A program made the position numbers and the translations under genes. This document shows positions 43,257-52,280 of a DNA stretch of 64,000 bases, piece by piece. This stretch comes from Gracilimonas sp. (GTDB taxonomy: Bacteria > Bacteroidota > Rhodothermia > Balneolales > Balneolaceae), in NCBI RefSeq assembly GCF_014762685.1, contig NZ_JABURM010000006.1, positions 732,384-796,383 of the forward strand. The letters are read 5' to 3'. The stretch's first letter is position 1. Every line of letters starts with the position of its first letter. The notes under the pieces are model-generated. The model made no database searches. It was given only the letters and a program-made list of their open reading frames with translations, and was not told the origin of the DNA.

Positions 43257-44612
43257 GTGCTCAATAAAATACTTTATAATTTTGATATTGCGATTGAAGC
43301 CATTCAGCGAAATAAACTCAGGGCTTTACTTACCTCATTAGGGATTATTTTTGGAGTAGCCTCGGTCATTGCCATGCTTGCAATAGGTACAGGTGCCCAG
43401 CAGGAAATCTTATCTCAAATGCAGTTATTGGGAACCAATAACGTCATCATTCAACCTGTAATGGAGCAGGTTGAAGGTGCAGTTGGTGAAGAGCAGAAAG
43501 AGGGAAGCCAAAGAAAATACTCCCCTGGATTAAGTCTTCAGGATCTTTATAACATTAAAGATGTTATGCCGGAGGTCGAATATATCAGCCCTGAGATTAT
43601 CTTCGATACCAATTTTATTCGAAATGCTCGTATGCGTAGCGGTAAGATTGTCGGGGTGAATGACGAATATTTTGAGATTAATAACTTTGTTATAGAAAAC
43701 GGGAATAACTTCAGTGAAGAACAGATAAAAAACTCGGCTCCCGTTTGTATCATTGGTTCTGATGTCAGGGCTAAGTTTTTCGCCGGTCAGGATCCAATCG
43801 GTAAGAAAATAAAAGTGGGTAATCTCTGGCTTACTGTAATCGGTGTTTTGGAGAAAAAAGACTTGACTACCGAGAATATTCAAAGTCTTGGGATCCGAAA
43901 CTATAACCTTGATATCTTTACGCCTGCCACAACAATTCTGATAAGGTTTAAAAATCGGGGATTAGTTACTAAAGATGATATTGACGCTTCAGCCGGGGGA
44001 GGAATGCGGGTTATGATATTGGGCGGAGATAATGAAGAGGAAGAAGCTGGCTCAGATAATTATCATCAGTTAGACAAACTCATCGTCAGGGTTACAGATT
44101 CAAAGTACAGTGTTTCTATTGCAGAAGTTCTTTCACGGATGTTGAAACGACGCCACAACGGAGTGGTTGATTATGAGATTATTGTTCCGGAGCAACTTTT
44201 GCAGCAAGAGCAAAGGACAAAGCGAATTTTTAATCTGGTTCTCTCTTCAATAGCTTCCATTTCTCTTATTGTAGGAGGAATTGGAATTATGAATATCATG
44301 TTAGCCTCTGTGGTTGAACGATATCGGGAAATTGGAGTCCGCATGGCCGTTGGAGCCCAGAAAAGAGATATTGAACTTCAGTTTTTAACCGAGGCATTAA
44401 CTATCAGTATTTCAGGAGGGCTGATCGGAATTATCCTTGGTATGGCTTTTAGCTATGCCATTGAAGCCTCTGCTGAAATAGCTACAGTAGTAACACCTGT
44501 TTCAATTTTAATTTCTTTCGGAGTTGCCGTTGTCATTGGTGTGGTATTTGGATACTACCCTGCTAAAAGAGCGGCTCAACACGATCCGGTACACGCATTA
44601 AGACATGAATAA
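43257..44612 (+). CDS. MacB/FtsX-type ABC transporter permease
   Basis: 451 residues from GTG 43257, preceded by AAAGGA at 6 bases; an ATG upstream at 43203 lies inside the adaptor gene. A first membrane helix (LRALLTSLGIIFGVASVIAM), a periplasmic MacB-type domain (EYISPEIIFDTNFIRN, VCIIGSDVRAKFFAGQD), and three C-terminal helices with GGIGIMNIMLASVVERYREIG. No ATP-binding domain is present here or nearby, so the ATPase must be encoded elsewhere. It overlaps the TolC gene by 8 bases. Confidence 0.93.
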   Translation: MLNKILYNFDIAIEAIQRNKLRALLTSLGIIFGVASVIAMLAIGTGAQQEILSQMQLLGTNNVIIQPVMEQVEGAVGEEQKEGSQRKYSPGLSLQDLYNIKDVMPEVEYISPEIIFDTNFIRNARMRSGKIVGVNDEYFEINNFVIENGNNFSEEQIKNSAPVCIIGSDVRAKFFAGQDPIGKKIKVGNLWLTVIGVLEKKDLTTENIQSLGIRNYNLDIFTPATTILIRFKNRGLVTKDDIDASAGGGMRVMILGGDNEEEEAGSDNYHQLDKLIVRVTDSKYSVSIAEVLSRMLKRRHNGVVDYEIIVPEQLLQQEQRTKRIFNLVLSSIASISLIVGGIGIMNIMLASVVERYREIGVRMAVGAQKRDIELQFLTEALTISISGGLIGIILGMAFSYAIEASAEIATVVTPVSILISFGVAVVIGVVFGYYPAKRAAQHDPVHALRHE

Positions 44613-46089
44613 GTATTTTTTAGGACTTCTGATCATCATCCTGACCTTTGGCTCGCTGAACATTCAGGCTCAAAATCAACGAACACTGACTTTGGAACAA
44701 AGTATTTCGATCGCCAAAGAAAATAGTCCGATTGCCATGGCTGCTAACTTCCAGCTTGTTTCTGCAAAGTGGCGCTATAAGTCGTTTCGCGCTGATCTAC
44801 TTCCCAGCCTTGATTTAGACGGAAACGTACCCGGTTACAGTCGTGCAATCACCGCCAACCGACTTGATGATGGAAGTACTGTGTATCAGGAAGAGAGCCA
44901 GTCTCAGTCATCAGTAAATTTGTCGATCAACCAAAACATCATGCCTACCGGCGGTAATCTTTCACTTTCAAGTGGTATTAACCGGCTTATTTTATTTGAC
45001 GGAGGACTGAATGGCGAAAATATTTATCGATGGCAAAGTACGCCGCTGGTAGCCACCTATTTTCAGCCGTTATTTCAGTACAACAGTTTGAAATGGAGAA
45101 ATAAGACGGAACCACTTCGCTACCAAATTGCACAAAAGCAGTTTGTGGAAGACATGGAAGATTTGGCGTTCAATGTCACACAGAGTTTTTTCGATTTCCT
45201 GCTGGCTAAAATAAATGTGGAAGTTGCCGAGTTTAACGTGACTGTAAATGATTCTATCTACAACATTTCGCAAGGACGTTACCAAGTGGGTAGTATTGCC
45301 GAAAATGACCTGCTTCAAAGTGAATTGGCATTGAGAAATGCTGAAACTTCACTCACTACCGCAAACCTGAATTTCCAGCGAGCTGAAGAAAACTTTAAAG
45401 CTCTGTTGGGTATTCCGGATCAAATTGTGGTAGAAGTAATCATCCCGGATGAAGCTCCTGCATTAAATATCGATGTTGATAAAGCCTTGGAACTTGCGCG
45501 CGAAAATAACAGCACTTCTCTGGAATATGAATTGAGTGAAATTCAGGCTAATCAATCTTATGATCAGGCCCGAAAAGAAGCCGGGTTTTCGGCGACTATA
45601 CAGGCCAGCTATGGATTGAACCAGACCTCAGAAGATTTTAGTCAGCTTTATGACGATCCGCAAAACCGTCAGTTTTTTACCATAGGATTTCAGATACCCA
45701 TTTTTAATTGGGGGAAAAATACGGCTGAAATCCAGGCTGCACGAAATCAGCAGGCGGCTACGGCAAATACCATTGCCTACCAAAAGCTCCAGTTTGACCT
45801 TAATGTGAGAAGCACGGTGCGGGAATTTTCACAGCTTCAAAGTCAGGTGCAACTTGCCGAAACTTCCGATGAAATTGCCGAGCGCCGCTACGATGTAGCT
45901 AAAAATCGCTACCTTATCGGTAATATTGATGTTACTAACTTATTTATCGCCCAAAATGAAAAAGACAGCGCGCGACGAAGTTATATTCAGGCTCTTCGAA
46001 ATTACTGGACAGGGTACTACAATCTCCGCCGGCTTACTTTATATGATTTTGAAGAAAATGCTCCCATTGTTTTAGATACGGATCTGTAG
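44605..46089 (+). CDS. TolC-family outer-membrane efflux protein
   Basis: 494 residues with a signal peptide (FLGLLIIILTFGSLNIQAQ). TolC-type helices repeat around QSISIAKENSPIAMAANFQL, KINVEVAEFNVTVNDSIYNI and NRYLIGNIDVTNLFIAQNEK. It forms the outer-membrane channel for the adaptor and permease upstream. A second TolC gene at 58374 serves another pump. Confidence 0.92.
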   Translation: MNKYFLGLLIIILTFGSLNIQAQNQRTLTLEQSISIAKENSPIAMAANFQLVSAKWRYKSFRADLLPSLDLDGNVPGYSRAITANRLDDGSTVYQEESQSQSSVNLSINQNIMPTGGNLSLSSGINRLILFDGGLNGENIYRWQSTPLVATYFQPLFQYNSLKWRNKTEPLRYQIAQKQFVEDMEDLAFNVTQSFFDFLLAKINVEVAEFNVTVNDSIYNISQGRYQVGSIAENDLLQSELALRNAETSLTTANLNFQRAEENFKALLGIPDQIVVEVIIPDEAPALNIDVDKALELARENNSTSLEYELSEIQANQSYDQARKEAGFSATIQASYGLNQTSEDFSQLYDDPQNRQFFTIGFQIPIFNWGKNTAEIQAARNQQAATANTIAYQKLQFDLNVRSTVREFSQLQSQVQLAETSDEIAERRYDVAKNRYLIGNIDVTNLFIAQNEKDSARRSYIQALRNYWTGYYNLRRLTLYDFEENAPIVLDTDL

Positions 46090-46113
46090 CAGGCCGATTA
46101 TTCAAAAGCTTAC

Positions 46114-47487
46114 TCAGGAAGAAAAATCAGGCAGCAATTCCAAAAATTTTGCCGAAGTTTTAATTCCTCGATAGAAATCTTTAATAGCAAAGTTTTCATT
46201 TGGAGAGTGAATGGCATTACTGGTAAGGCCAAAGCCCATCAGGATGGATTCGACTCCCAGTACGCGCTTGAAATCTGCTACAATTGGGATGGAGCCGCCT
46301 TCACGAGAAAAGAGTACTTCCCTTCCATAAACTTCTTCAAAGGCCTTAGCGCCGGCTTTTAAACCGTAAAAATTGAGATCTGTAATCGAAGGGTGACCGC
46401 CGTGATGCTCAGTAACCGTCACTTTAACAGTGTCGGGCGCCAATGATTCTACATGTTTTTTGAAAAGCTGTGCAATTTCCTTAGGATCCTGATCCGGAAC
46501 CAGACGCATACTTACTTTGGCATTGGCCTTGGAAGGGAGCACGGTTTTGGCTCCTTCTTTTTGGTAACCGCCCCAAATTCCATTTACATCTAAGGTAGGG
46601 CGGGCTGAGGCACGTTCGAGCGTTGTATATCCTTTTTCACCGTGAACGGCTTTAATATCCAATGTCTTTTTGTACTCCTGTTCATCAAAAGGAAGCTGGG
46701 CAAAAGCTTCACGGTCAGCTTCGGTGAGTGATACGACCTTCTCATAAAACCCGGGAATCTGAATGATTCCGTCTTCATTTTTTAGTTTGGCAATAATTTC
46801 ACACAGAACATTGGCTGGGTTTTCTACCGCCCCGCCATAAACCCCGGAATGCAAATCACGATTCGGGCCAACTACTTCAACTTCCATGTAAGCAAGACCT
46901 CGAAGGCCATAAGTAATGGACGGCTGATCTTCAGCAAACATGGCGGTATCCGAAATGAGCACCATATCGCAGCTGAGCAAGTCTTTGTGTTTTTCAAGAA
47001 AAGGAACCAGGTTTGGAGAGCCGATTTCTTCCTCCCCTTCTAAAATAAATTTTATGTTAACCGGGATATCTTGTCCGGTTTTAACAAACGATTCTATGGC
47101 TTTAACGTGAGTAAATGCCTGCCCTTTGTCATCACTGGCCCCTCGTGCATAAATTAACCCGTTTTTAACAGTAGGTTCAAAAGCCGGGGTATCCCAGAGT
47201 TCATCCGGGTCGGAGGGTTGTACGTCATAGTGCCCGTAAATTAAGACGGTAGGCCGGTCATCATGCGGGCAGTGTTCGGCATAGACAATAGGGTTTCCCG
47301 GGGTCTCAAATTTCTTAACAGTATTCAGGTTTAGGCTTTCAAGCTGTTGAATCAGGAAATTTGCTGCTTTCTGAATTTCATCTTTTTTACTGGAATCGGT
47401 ACTTACACTTGGGATACGTAGCAGTTCAAAAAGTTCATCTAAAAATTTGTCTTTATTGGAATCGATATATTCCTGAGTAGCACTCAT
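46114..47487 (-). CDS. M20 family dipeptidase (CNDP-like)
   Basis: 457 residues. Metal-site motifs are YGHYDVQPSDPDELW, ARGASDDKGQAF and EGEEEIGSPN; the dimerisation domain follows with DLHSGVYGG; the third ligand region is near HSPNEN. This is the dipeptidase type found in many Bacteroidota. It is the last gene after the bat cluster on the minus strand, 114 bases away. Confidence 0.95.
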   Translation of the reverse strand: MSATQEYIDSNKDKFLDELFELLRIPSVSTDSSKKDEIQKAANFLIQQLESLNLNTVKKFETPGNPIVYAEHCPHDDRPTVLIYGHYDVQPSDPDELWDTPAFEPTVKNGLIYARGASDDKGQAFTHVKAIESFVKTGQDIPVNIKFILEGEEEIGSPNLVPFLEKHKDLLSCDMVLISDTAMFAEDQPSITYGLRGLAYMEVEVVGPNRDLHSGVYGGAVENPANVLCEIIAKLKNEDGIIQIPGFYEKVVSLTEADREAFAQLPFDEQEYKKTLDIKAVHGEKGYTTLERASARPTLDVNGIWGGYQKEGAKTVLPSKANAKVSMRLVPDQDPKEIAQLFKKHVESLAPDTVKVTVTEHHGGHPSITDLNFYGLKAGAKAFEEVYGREVLFSREGGSIPIVADFKRVLGVESILMGFGLTSNAIHSPNENFAIKDFYRGIKTSAKFLELLPDFSS

Positions 47488-47601
47488 TCTATTTTACCTG
47501 CCTTAATTAGTTAATGATGTATGTGTGAATGCACTTTTCTCGTGCCTCATAGTTTCGTTAAAATAAACATAGAGTTACAGAACTTCTGTTGCTTTTAACA
47601 A

Positions 47602-48360
47602 CTATAATATTTTTATGCCTTCATTTTGTATCCAGCCAAACTGCCCGTTTCCAAGTCTGATATACAGCCAGTTTTCATGTTCATTAGTTTTCCAGTGATC
47701 TACGGTTAAATCATAACCTTCATAAGCAATACTTATAAGAGGACTTTCGGGATTTGGGTTCTCCAACACCCTTTGAGAAGTCGAAATAAGCACCGCTTCA
47801 TCATATCTTTGGTTTACGTAATCGGCATAAAAAGCTAACCCGGCTATGGCTGTTCCAACTATAATTAGAGTAAGGATGTAAGAAAAAGTTTTTTGTAAGG
47901 AAAACGTGTTCATCCAACCCAGGTATAAAAGAACTAGTCCGGAAAGTGTAACCAGGAACCCGCAAATGAATAACCTGTAAGCAGTTATTTTGTCATTAAT
48001 CCATTCTATAGCCCGATCCCATGGTAATTTAGGCAGCACGGCAGATTGTCGGCTAAACTGATTGTTTACGTATTCAAGAGCTGCTACAGACCGATCACGG
48101 GTGGTTTCAAAATCTTGTGCTCTCAGAAAATAATATTTAGCCAGTCCCATGGAATCGAGTTGTACCGCAGTAATACCCATGTTCAGAAATAAGGCTCCGG
48201 AAATTTGTCCGGATGATTCGATAGATTTATATAAAGCCATAGCTTCATTAAGCTCCCCATTTTCAAAAAGGGTATTGGCTTGATCAAAAGTTACCTGTTG
48301 TGCAGTTACCTTATGACCGCAAAATAGAAGGAAAAGCACTAAGAATATTTTCCCTTTCAT
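47602..48360 (-). CDS. batE: BatE-like TPR/SH3 protein
   Basis: 252 residues. A signal peptide (MKGKIFLVLFLLFCGHKVTAQ), two TPR-like helix pairs (ANTLFENGELNEAMALYKSI), two membrane helices (FLVTLSGLVLLYLGW and YILTLIIVGTAIAGLAFYA) and a C-terminal SH3-like domain (HENWLYIRLGNGQFGWI). This is the BatE arrangement of the Bacteroides aerotolerance cluster. Its start overlaps the batD stop by 4 bases. Confidence 0.85.
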   Translation of the reverse strand: MKGKIFLVLFLLFCGHKVTAQQVTFDQANTLFENGELNEAMALYKSIESSGQISGALFLNMGITAVQLDSMGLAKYYFLRAQDFETTRDRSVAALEYVNNQFSRQSAVLPKLPWDRAIEWINDKITAYRLFICGFLVTLSGLVLLYLGWMNTFSLQKTFSYILTLIIVGTAIAGLAFYADYVNQRYDEAVLISTSQRVLENPNPESPLISIAYEGYDLTVDHWKTNEHENWLYIRLGNGQFGWIQNEGIKIL

Positions 48361-50114
48361 GAAAGTTTACCAATTTTTTTAATCAATGCTTTTGTTTTCA
48401 GGATGTCGGAATCAAGGCGTTCCTGGGTAACATTGGGTGCGTAAGCAATAGTCTCACATTTGGTGAGTAATTGTTTCAATTCAGCTGTTGTTTCATTATC
48501 AGCAACTTGTTCAATTTCTTGTATGATATCTCGGTGGGATAACCCGGCAGGGGGCAGGTTTAATTTATCTGTAATAAACTGAAACAAGGCTTTTTCAATA
48601 AGATAATATCCCTGTTTAATATCAGAAGTGTTTTCTGCCTCGGTTATGGTCTTATTTACTTTTTGAGAAGCAGTACGAGAACGGGCAAATGCCGTATCGG
48701 TTTGCATACGGTCATTATATTTTTTATAGCCAAAAACTCCTCCGGTAAGTAAAACAGGAAATAGTATCATTATCCAAACCGAGGTTCTTTGGTAAAGTGG
48801 CGTTGTTTCGGCGGCGGTCCATTGGGCCAGGCCGGTAATGGGCTTAACATCAAATCGTAAATCGTTTTGAGCAATTAGGGTTGCATCAGGGTCGCGCTCC
48901 ACATCAAAAGACAACTCCGGTAATGTCTCAATAATATATTGGTTTCGAGTTGGATTAAAGTAGGCAATACGCTTTTCGGGAATAGTATAAGTACCCTCAT
49001 TGCGAGCTATTACAATGTCCGTAAAAGTCCGGCTTCCGGAAATTTGACGATTATTTCGCTCAATGGAAGAACTTTCCTGCGGATTGTATTTTTCGAGTGA
49101 TGCGGGGAGTTTATACTCAGGCTTGTTTACCAAAGGAACATTTCCTGTTCCTTTTACTTGTGTTATGATCTCAATACTTTCGCCAACCAAGGCATTCTGG
49201 TTAGATATAGTTCGGGAAATCTCAAAATCACCAACTGCACCGATAAAGTCTGCATTCTGCAAGTTTGGAAGGGATTCAACATTCAACGTGACGGGGACGG
49301 ATTGAAGATTCATGCGCTCTTGGTTCAAGCCAAAACCAAAAGGATCGGAGGAACTTCGCCGCGACCGTACAGAAACAGAAATTTCAAATGGGCTTAAAGT
49401 AAGTTCTCCTGATTTAGTGGGAAATAAAGCGTATTGAATAAGTCGGGCTTTTTGATATCTGATACCATTAACAATAGTGGAAGTTGTTTGAGCCCGTTGG
49501 GGGTATTCTAATTCTTCTTTCCAAAAGCCCTCCGCTTTCCACCCCGGTGTGGGCTGATAGGATGAGACTTCTACCCCACTTTTGAAGTAGAGTATCACAT
49601 CAGCAATTACCTGTTCACCGACAACAGGAGAAGTGGTGTTTGGTTCTAACCTTACATAAATATCAGGGGCACGGGCAGATTCTCCTGAGTCAATGGTGGA
49701 AGGGTCCAGCACTTTAAAATTAATAGGATCGGTAAAGTAAGTTTCACCCTCCACTGAAATTTCGATTGAGGGAATGGTATAGTTTCCGGGGGATTGTGCG
49801 ATAAGGAGATAACCAAAAGTATAAGTGACAGAAGGCTTGCCGTTTATAAGGGCATATTTTGTACCCCGGGAAGTACTCCCGCTCAGCCAACGGAGCCCTT
49901 CCAATTCAGGAAGCTCGGGTTGCTGTACAGAGCCCATTGAGGTGCCGCTAATATTGAGCTCCAGCTTAACCTGTTCACCGGAAAAAATATTGGTCTCTGA
50001 GAGTGTCGCGTTTACTTGCACATCCTGCGCATAACCGGTAAAAAAGCAGGAAAAAGTAGCAATCAACAGTAAAAAAAACCGATTTAGCTTACCAATCTTT
50101 ATCATGTTTGGCAC
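48357..50114 (-). CDS. batD: BatD-like membrane protein
   Basis: 585 residues with a signal peptide (FFLLLIATFSCFFTGYAQ), repeated immunoglobulin-like domains with the BatD pattern (SGEQVKLELNISG, VPLVNKPEYKLPASLEKY), and a single C-terminal membrane helix (TSVWIMILFPVLLTGGVFGY). A short cytoplasmic tail follows. BatD is needed for oxygen tolerance in Bacteroides; mechanism unknown. The start may be the third codon, at 50105. It overlaps the batC-like gene by 26 bases. Confidence 0.9.
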   Translation of the reverse strand: MPNMIKIGKLNRFFLLLIATFSCFFTGYAQDVQVNATLSETNIFSGEQVKLELNISGTSMGSVQQPELPELEGLRWLSGSTSRGTKYALINGKPSVTYTFGYLLIAQSPGNYTIPSIEISVEGETYFTDPINFKVLDPSTIDSGESARAPDIYVRLEPNTTSPVVGEQVIADVILYFKSGVEVSSYQPTPGWKAEGFWKEELEYPQRAQTTSTIVNGIRYQKARLIQYALFPTKSGELTLSPFEISVSVRSRRSSSDPFGFGLNQERMNLQSVPVTLNVESLPNLQNADFIGAVGDFEISRTISNQNALVGESIEIITQVKGTGNVPLVNKPEYKLPASLEKYNPQESSSIERNNRQISGSRTFTDIVIARNEGTYTIPEKRIAYFNPTRNQYIIETLPELSFDVERDPDATLIAQNDLRFDVKPITGLAQWTAAETTPLYQRTSVWIMILFPVLLTGGVFGYKKYNDRMQTDTAFARSRTASQKVNKTITEAENTSDIKQGYYLIEKALFQFITDKLNLPPAGLSHRDIIQEIEQVADNETTAELKQLLTKCETIAYAPNVTQERLDSDILKTKALIKKIGKLS

Positions 50115-50613
50115 TTCCGGCTGATTTTTTCTTTTTAAATTCTTTTAGCAGCTCTTTTTCTTTTTGAGCCAAGGCTTGGAGTATTTTTTCAGCATCTTCT
50201 TTACTTATTTGCTGAGACTCCAATTGCTCGGGGTTCATTTCTTGCGGATCTTGTTGTTCTTGATTTTCCCCTTCACTTTCCTGCTGCTGGTTTTCCTGGT
50301 CTTGCTGCTCTTCATTTTGATTCTGTTCTTGTTCTTGCTCGCCCTGCTGTTCCTGATTTTGTTGTTCTTGGTTTTGTTGCTGCTGTTGTTGTTTTTCCTG
50401 CTCTTCTTGCAGTTTTTCCATCAAGGCATTCAGCTTGGCATCATTTGGGTATTGATCCAAGCCATTTTGAACCTGATTGATTGCAGATTGTAAATCTGCA
50501 TTTATAAATGATTGTGCCCCGCTGTGGAAATACTCATCAGCAGATTGAGCAAAAGCTGTGGCAGATATCAATAATAAGAAAACAAACAGGGTTAATTTTT
50601 TCATAGGAATCAA
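50089..50613 (-). CDS. Glutamine-rich Bat-cluster protein
   Basis: 174 residues: a signal peptide (LTLFVFLLLISATAFAQ), one TPR-like pair (DLQSAINQVQNGLDQYPNDA), then about 80 residues made almost only of Q, E and N, and a basic helix with KEFKKKKSAGSAKHDKDW. Such low-complexity tails occur in Bat cluster TPR proteins. It overlaps the neighbours on both sides, so translation is coupled. Likely part of a membrane-associated complex with BatD. Confidence 0.75.
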   Translation of the reverse strand: MIPMKKLTLFVFLLLISATAFAQSADEYFHSGAQSFINADLQSAINQVQNGLDQYPNDAKLNALMEKLQEEQEKQQQQQQNQEQQNQEQQGEQEQEQNQNEEQQDQENQQQESEGENQEQQDPQEMNPEQLESQQISKEDAEKILQALAQKEKELLKEFKKKKSAGSAKHDKDW

Positions 50614-51251
50614 TTCGAGTTTATTTCAGAAACATTTTTGGTTCGTGCAATAAAATCATTGAAGGCACGAACGGTTTCATCTGCTTCAAGCGCGCGTTGC
50701 ATAAGGTTATATGCTTGAGAATACTTTCGCTGAGCGACCAGTTTTTCTGCCTGTTTTTTCATAGCAATGGCATATTCGCTGGGTTCAGGAGGTGGCTGAT
50801 TTTCCTGATTTTGTTCCTCCCCATTTTCCCCTTCCTCTTCTTTTTGTTCAGCCAAAACACGTTCGTAATTATGCTTGGCATCCGTATCAGAAGGGTTTAA
50901 TTTCAGCGAATTTTTAAAATGAGAAGCCGCCGGTTTCCAGTTTTCACGTTCAGCGAGTAATGTGCCAATATTATATTCAGCCTTGGCTTTATCTTCAGGA
51001 GATTCTGCCAAACTGCGAAATTCCATAAATGACTGTATGGCTTCTTCAGCTTTGCCTTGTTTGGCCTGGGCATTTCCAAGATTGAAGTATAACTTGGCAT
51101 TATCGGGTTCCTGCTCAATAGCGGAAAGATAGAGTTGTTCCGCTTCTTCATAGTTTCCGGCTTCGTAGGCTTTATTTGCTTTACGCCCATCCTCTACAGC
51201 AGATGCTGTAAACAAGAAAAGAAGCAGGGTATATGAAAATATTCTGATCAC
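50610..51251 (-). CDS. BatC-like TPR protein
   Basis: 213 residues. A short signal segment (FSYTLLLFLFTASAV), then TPRs (ANKAYEAGNYEEAEQLYLSA, YFNLGNAQAKQGKAEEAIQS, AAKHF-type helices), and an acidic Q/E-rich linker (EEEGENGEEQNQENQPPPEP) before a last TPR. The gene is 5 bases after yebC and 4 bases into the next gene. It completes the C-D-E part of the cluster; BatA and BatB are not here. Confidence 0.8.
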   Translation of the reverse strand: MIRIFSYTLLLFLFTASAVEDGRKANKAYEAGNYEEAEQLYLSAIEQEPDNAKLYFNLGNAQAKQGKAEEAIQSFMEFRSLAESPEDKAKAEYNIGTLLAERENWKPAASHFKNSLKLNPSDTDAKHNYERVLAEQKEEEGENGEEQNQENQPPPEPSEYAIAMKKQAEKLVAQRKYSQAYNLMQRALEADETVRAFNDFIARTKNVSEINSN

Positions 51252-51256
51252 AGTAA

Positions 51257-52012
51257 TTATAAGTTTTCGGCTAATGCTATCGTTTCTTTATCCATCAACA
51301 TATTGGTGAATACGTTGTTAACATCGTCATTGTCTTCAAATTTTTCCATCATTTTGAGATTTGAAACAGCGGTGCTTTCATCCACTTTGGTTTCGGTAAC
51401 CGCCTCACGAATTAAGGTAGCCGATTCTATATTGTATCCGGCCTTTTCAAGGCGATTTCTTACATCAAAAAGTTCTTCCCGAGCGGTATAAACAGTAAAC
51501 ATCTCGTCATCAGTATCTACATCGGTTGCTCCGGCATCAATAGCTTCCAGCATAAACTCCTCCTCATCTAATTCTCCTGCCGGAATCTGAATCATTCCTT
51601 TTTGATTGAACATATAACCAACGGAACCGGTAGTCCCCATATTACCCCCGTGTTTGGTAAAAATATTTCGGATTTCACTAACCGTACGATTGTTGTTATC
51701 TGTGGTTACCTCAATAAAATAAGCAATACCACCGGGGCCATAGCCTTCAAAAGTAGCTTCTTCATAACTGGCACCGCCCGTATCTTCTCCCGTTCCACGC
51801 TTAATAGCCCGTTCGATATTATCTTTTGGCACATTATCAGCTTTGGCATTTTCAATTGCCAAAGAAAGCCTTGGATTTCCTTCCGGATCTCCACCACCTT
51901 CACGAGCCGCTACAGTAATCTCTTTAATGTGTTTAGAAAAAACTTTAGAACGCTTAGCGTCTTCCTTAGCTTTTTTGTGGCGTATGTTCGCCCATTTCGA
52001 ATGTCCTGCCAT
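51257..52012 (-). CDS. yebC: YebC/PmpR family protein
   Basis: 251 residues, normal length. MAGHSKWANIRHKKAKEDAK is the diagnostic start; GGASYEEATFEGYGPGGIAY and NRTVSEIRNIFTKHGGN are further motifs. Members act as regulators or ribosome-associated elongation factors (TACO1-like). It is the first gene of a strand-wise unit yebC - batC - Q-rich gene - batD - batE, with 5 bases to the next gene. Confidence 0.96.
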   Translation of the reverse strand: MAGHSKWANIRHKKAKEDAKRSKVFSKHIKEITVAAREGGGDPEGNPRLSLAIENAKADNVPKDNIERAIKRGTGEDTGGASYEEATFEGYGPGGIAYFIEVTTDNNNRTVSEIRNIFTKHGGNMGTTGSVGYMFNQKGMIQIPAGELDEEEFMLEAIDAGATDVDTDDEMFTVYTAREELFDVRNRLEKAGYNIESATLIREAVTETKVDESTAVSNLKMMEKFEDNDDVNNVFTNMLMDKETIALAENL

Positions 52013-52237
52013 AGGAGATAATAATGAATTAATTACGTTAATTAAGCTTCATAATATACAAAAATGAGAGGATGGATAAGAAACCTTGTAGCATATTTTT
52101 AAATAGCAGATAAGTGCCATTCAATATTTGTAATACTTTTGGAATAGGGAAATAGGATTATAAAAAAGTTACAGGGAGGAAACCTATCTGTTAAAGCTTG
52201 TGTTCAATGCTTAATCACTGCAATAGAATGTGTATTT

Positions 52238-52270
52238 TTTGAGTTGCATACATCAAACCGAATATGTTTA
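52238..52270 (+). promoter_or_regulatory. Bacteroidetes-type promoter of bshA
   Basis: TTTG (52238-52241), a 21-base spacer, then TATGTTTA (52263-52270), one mismatch from the -7 consensus TAnnTTTG. It ends 10 bases before the bshA ATG. Confidence 0.35.
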
Positions 52271-52280
52271 AATTACCGAA

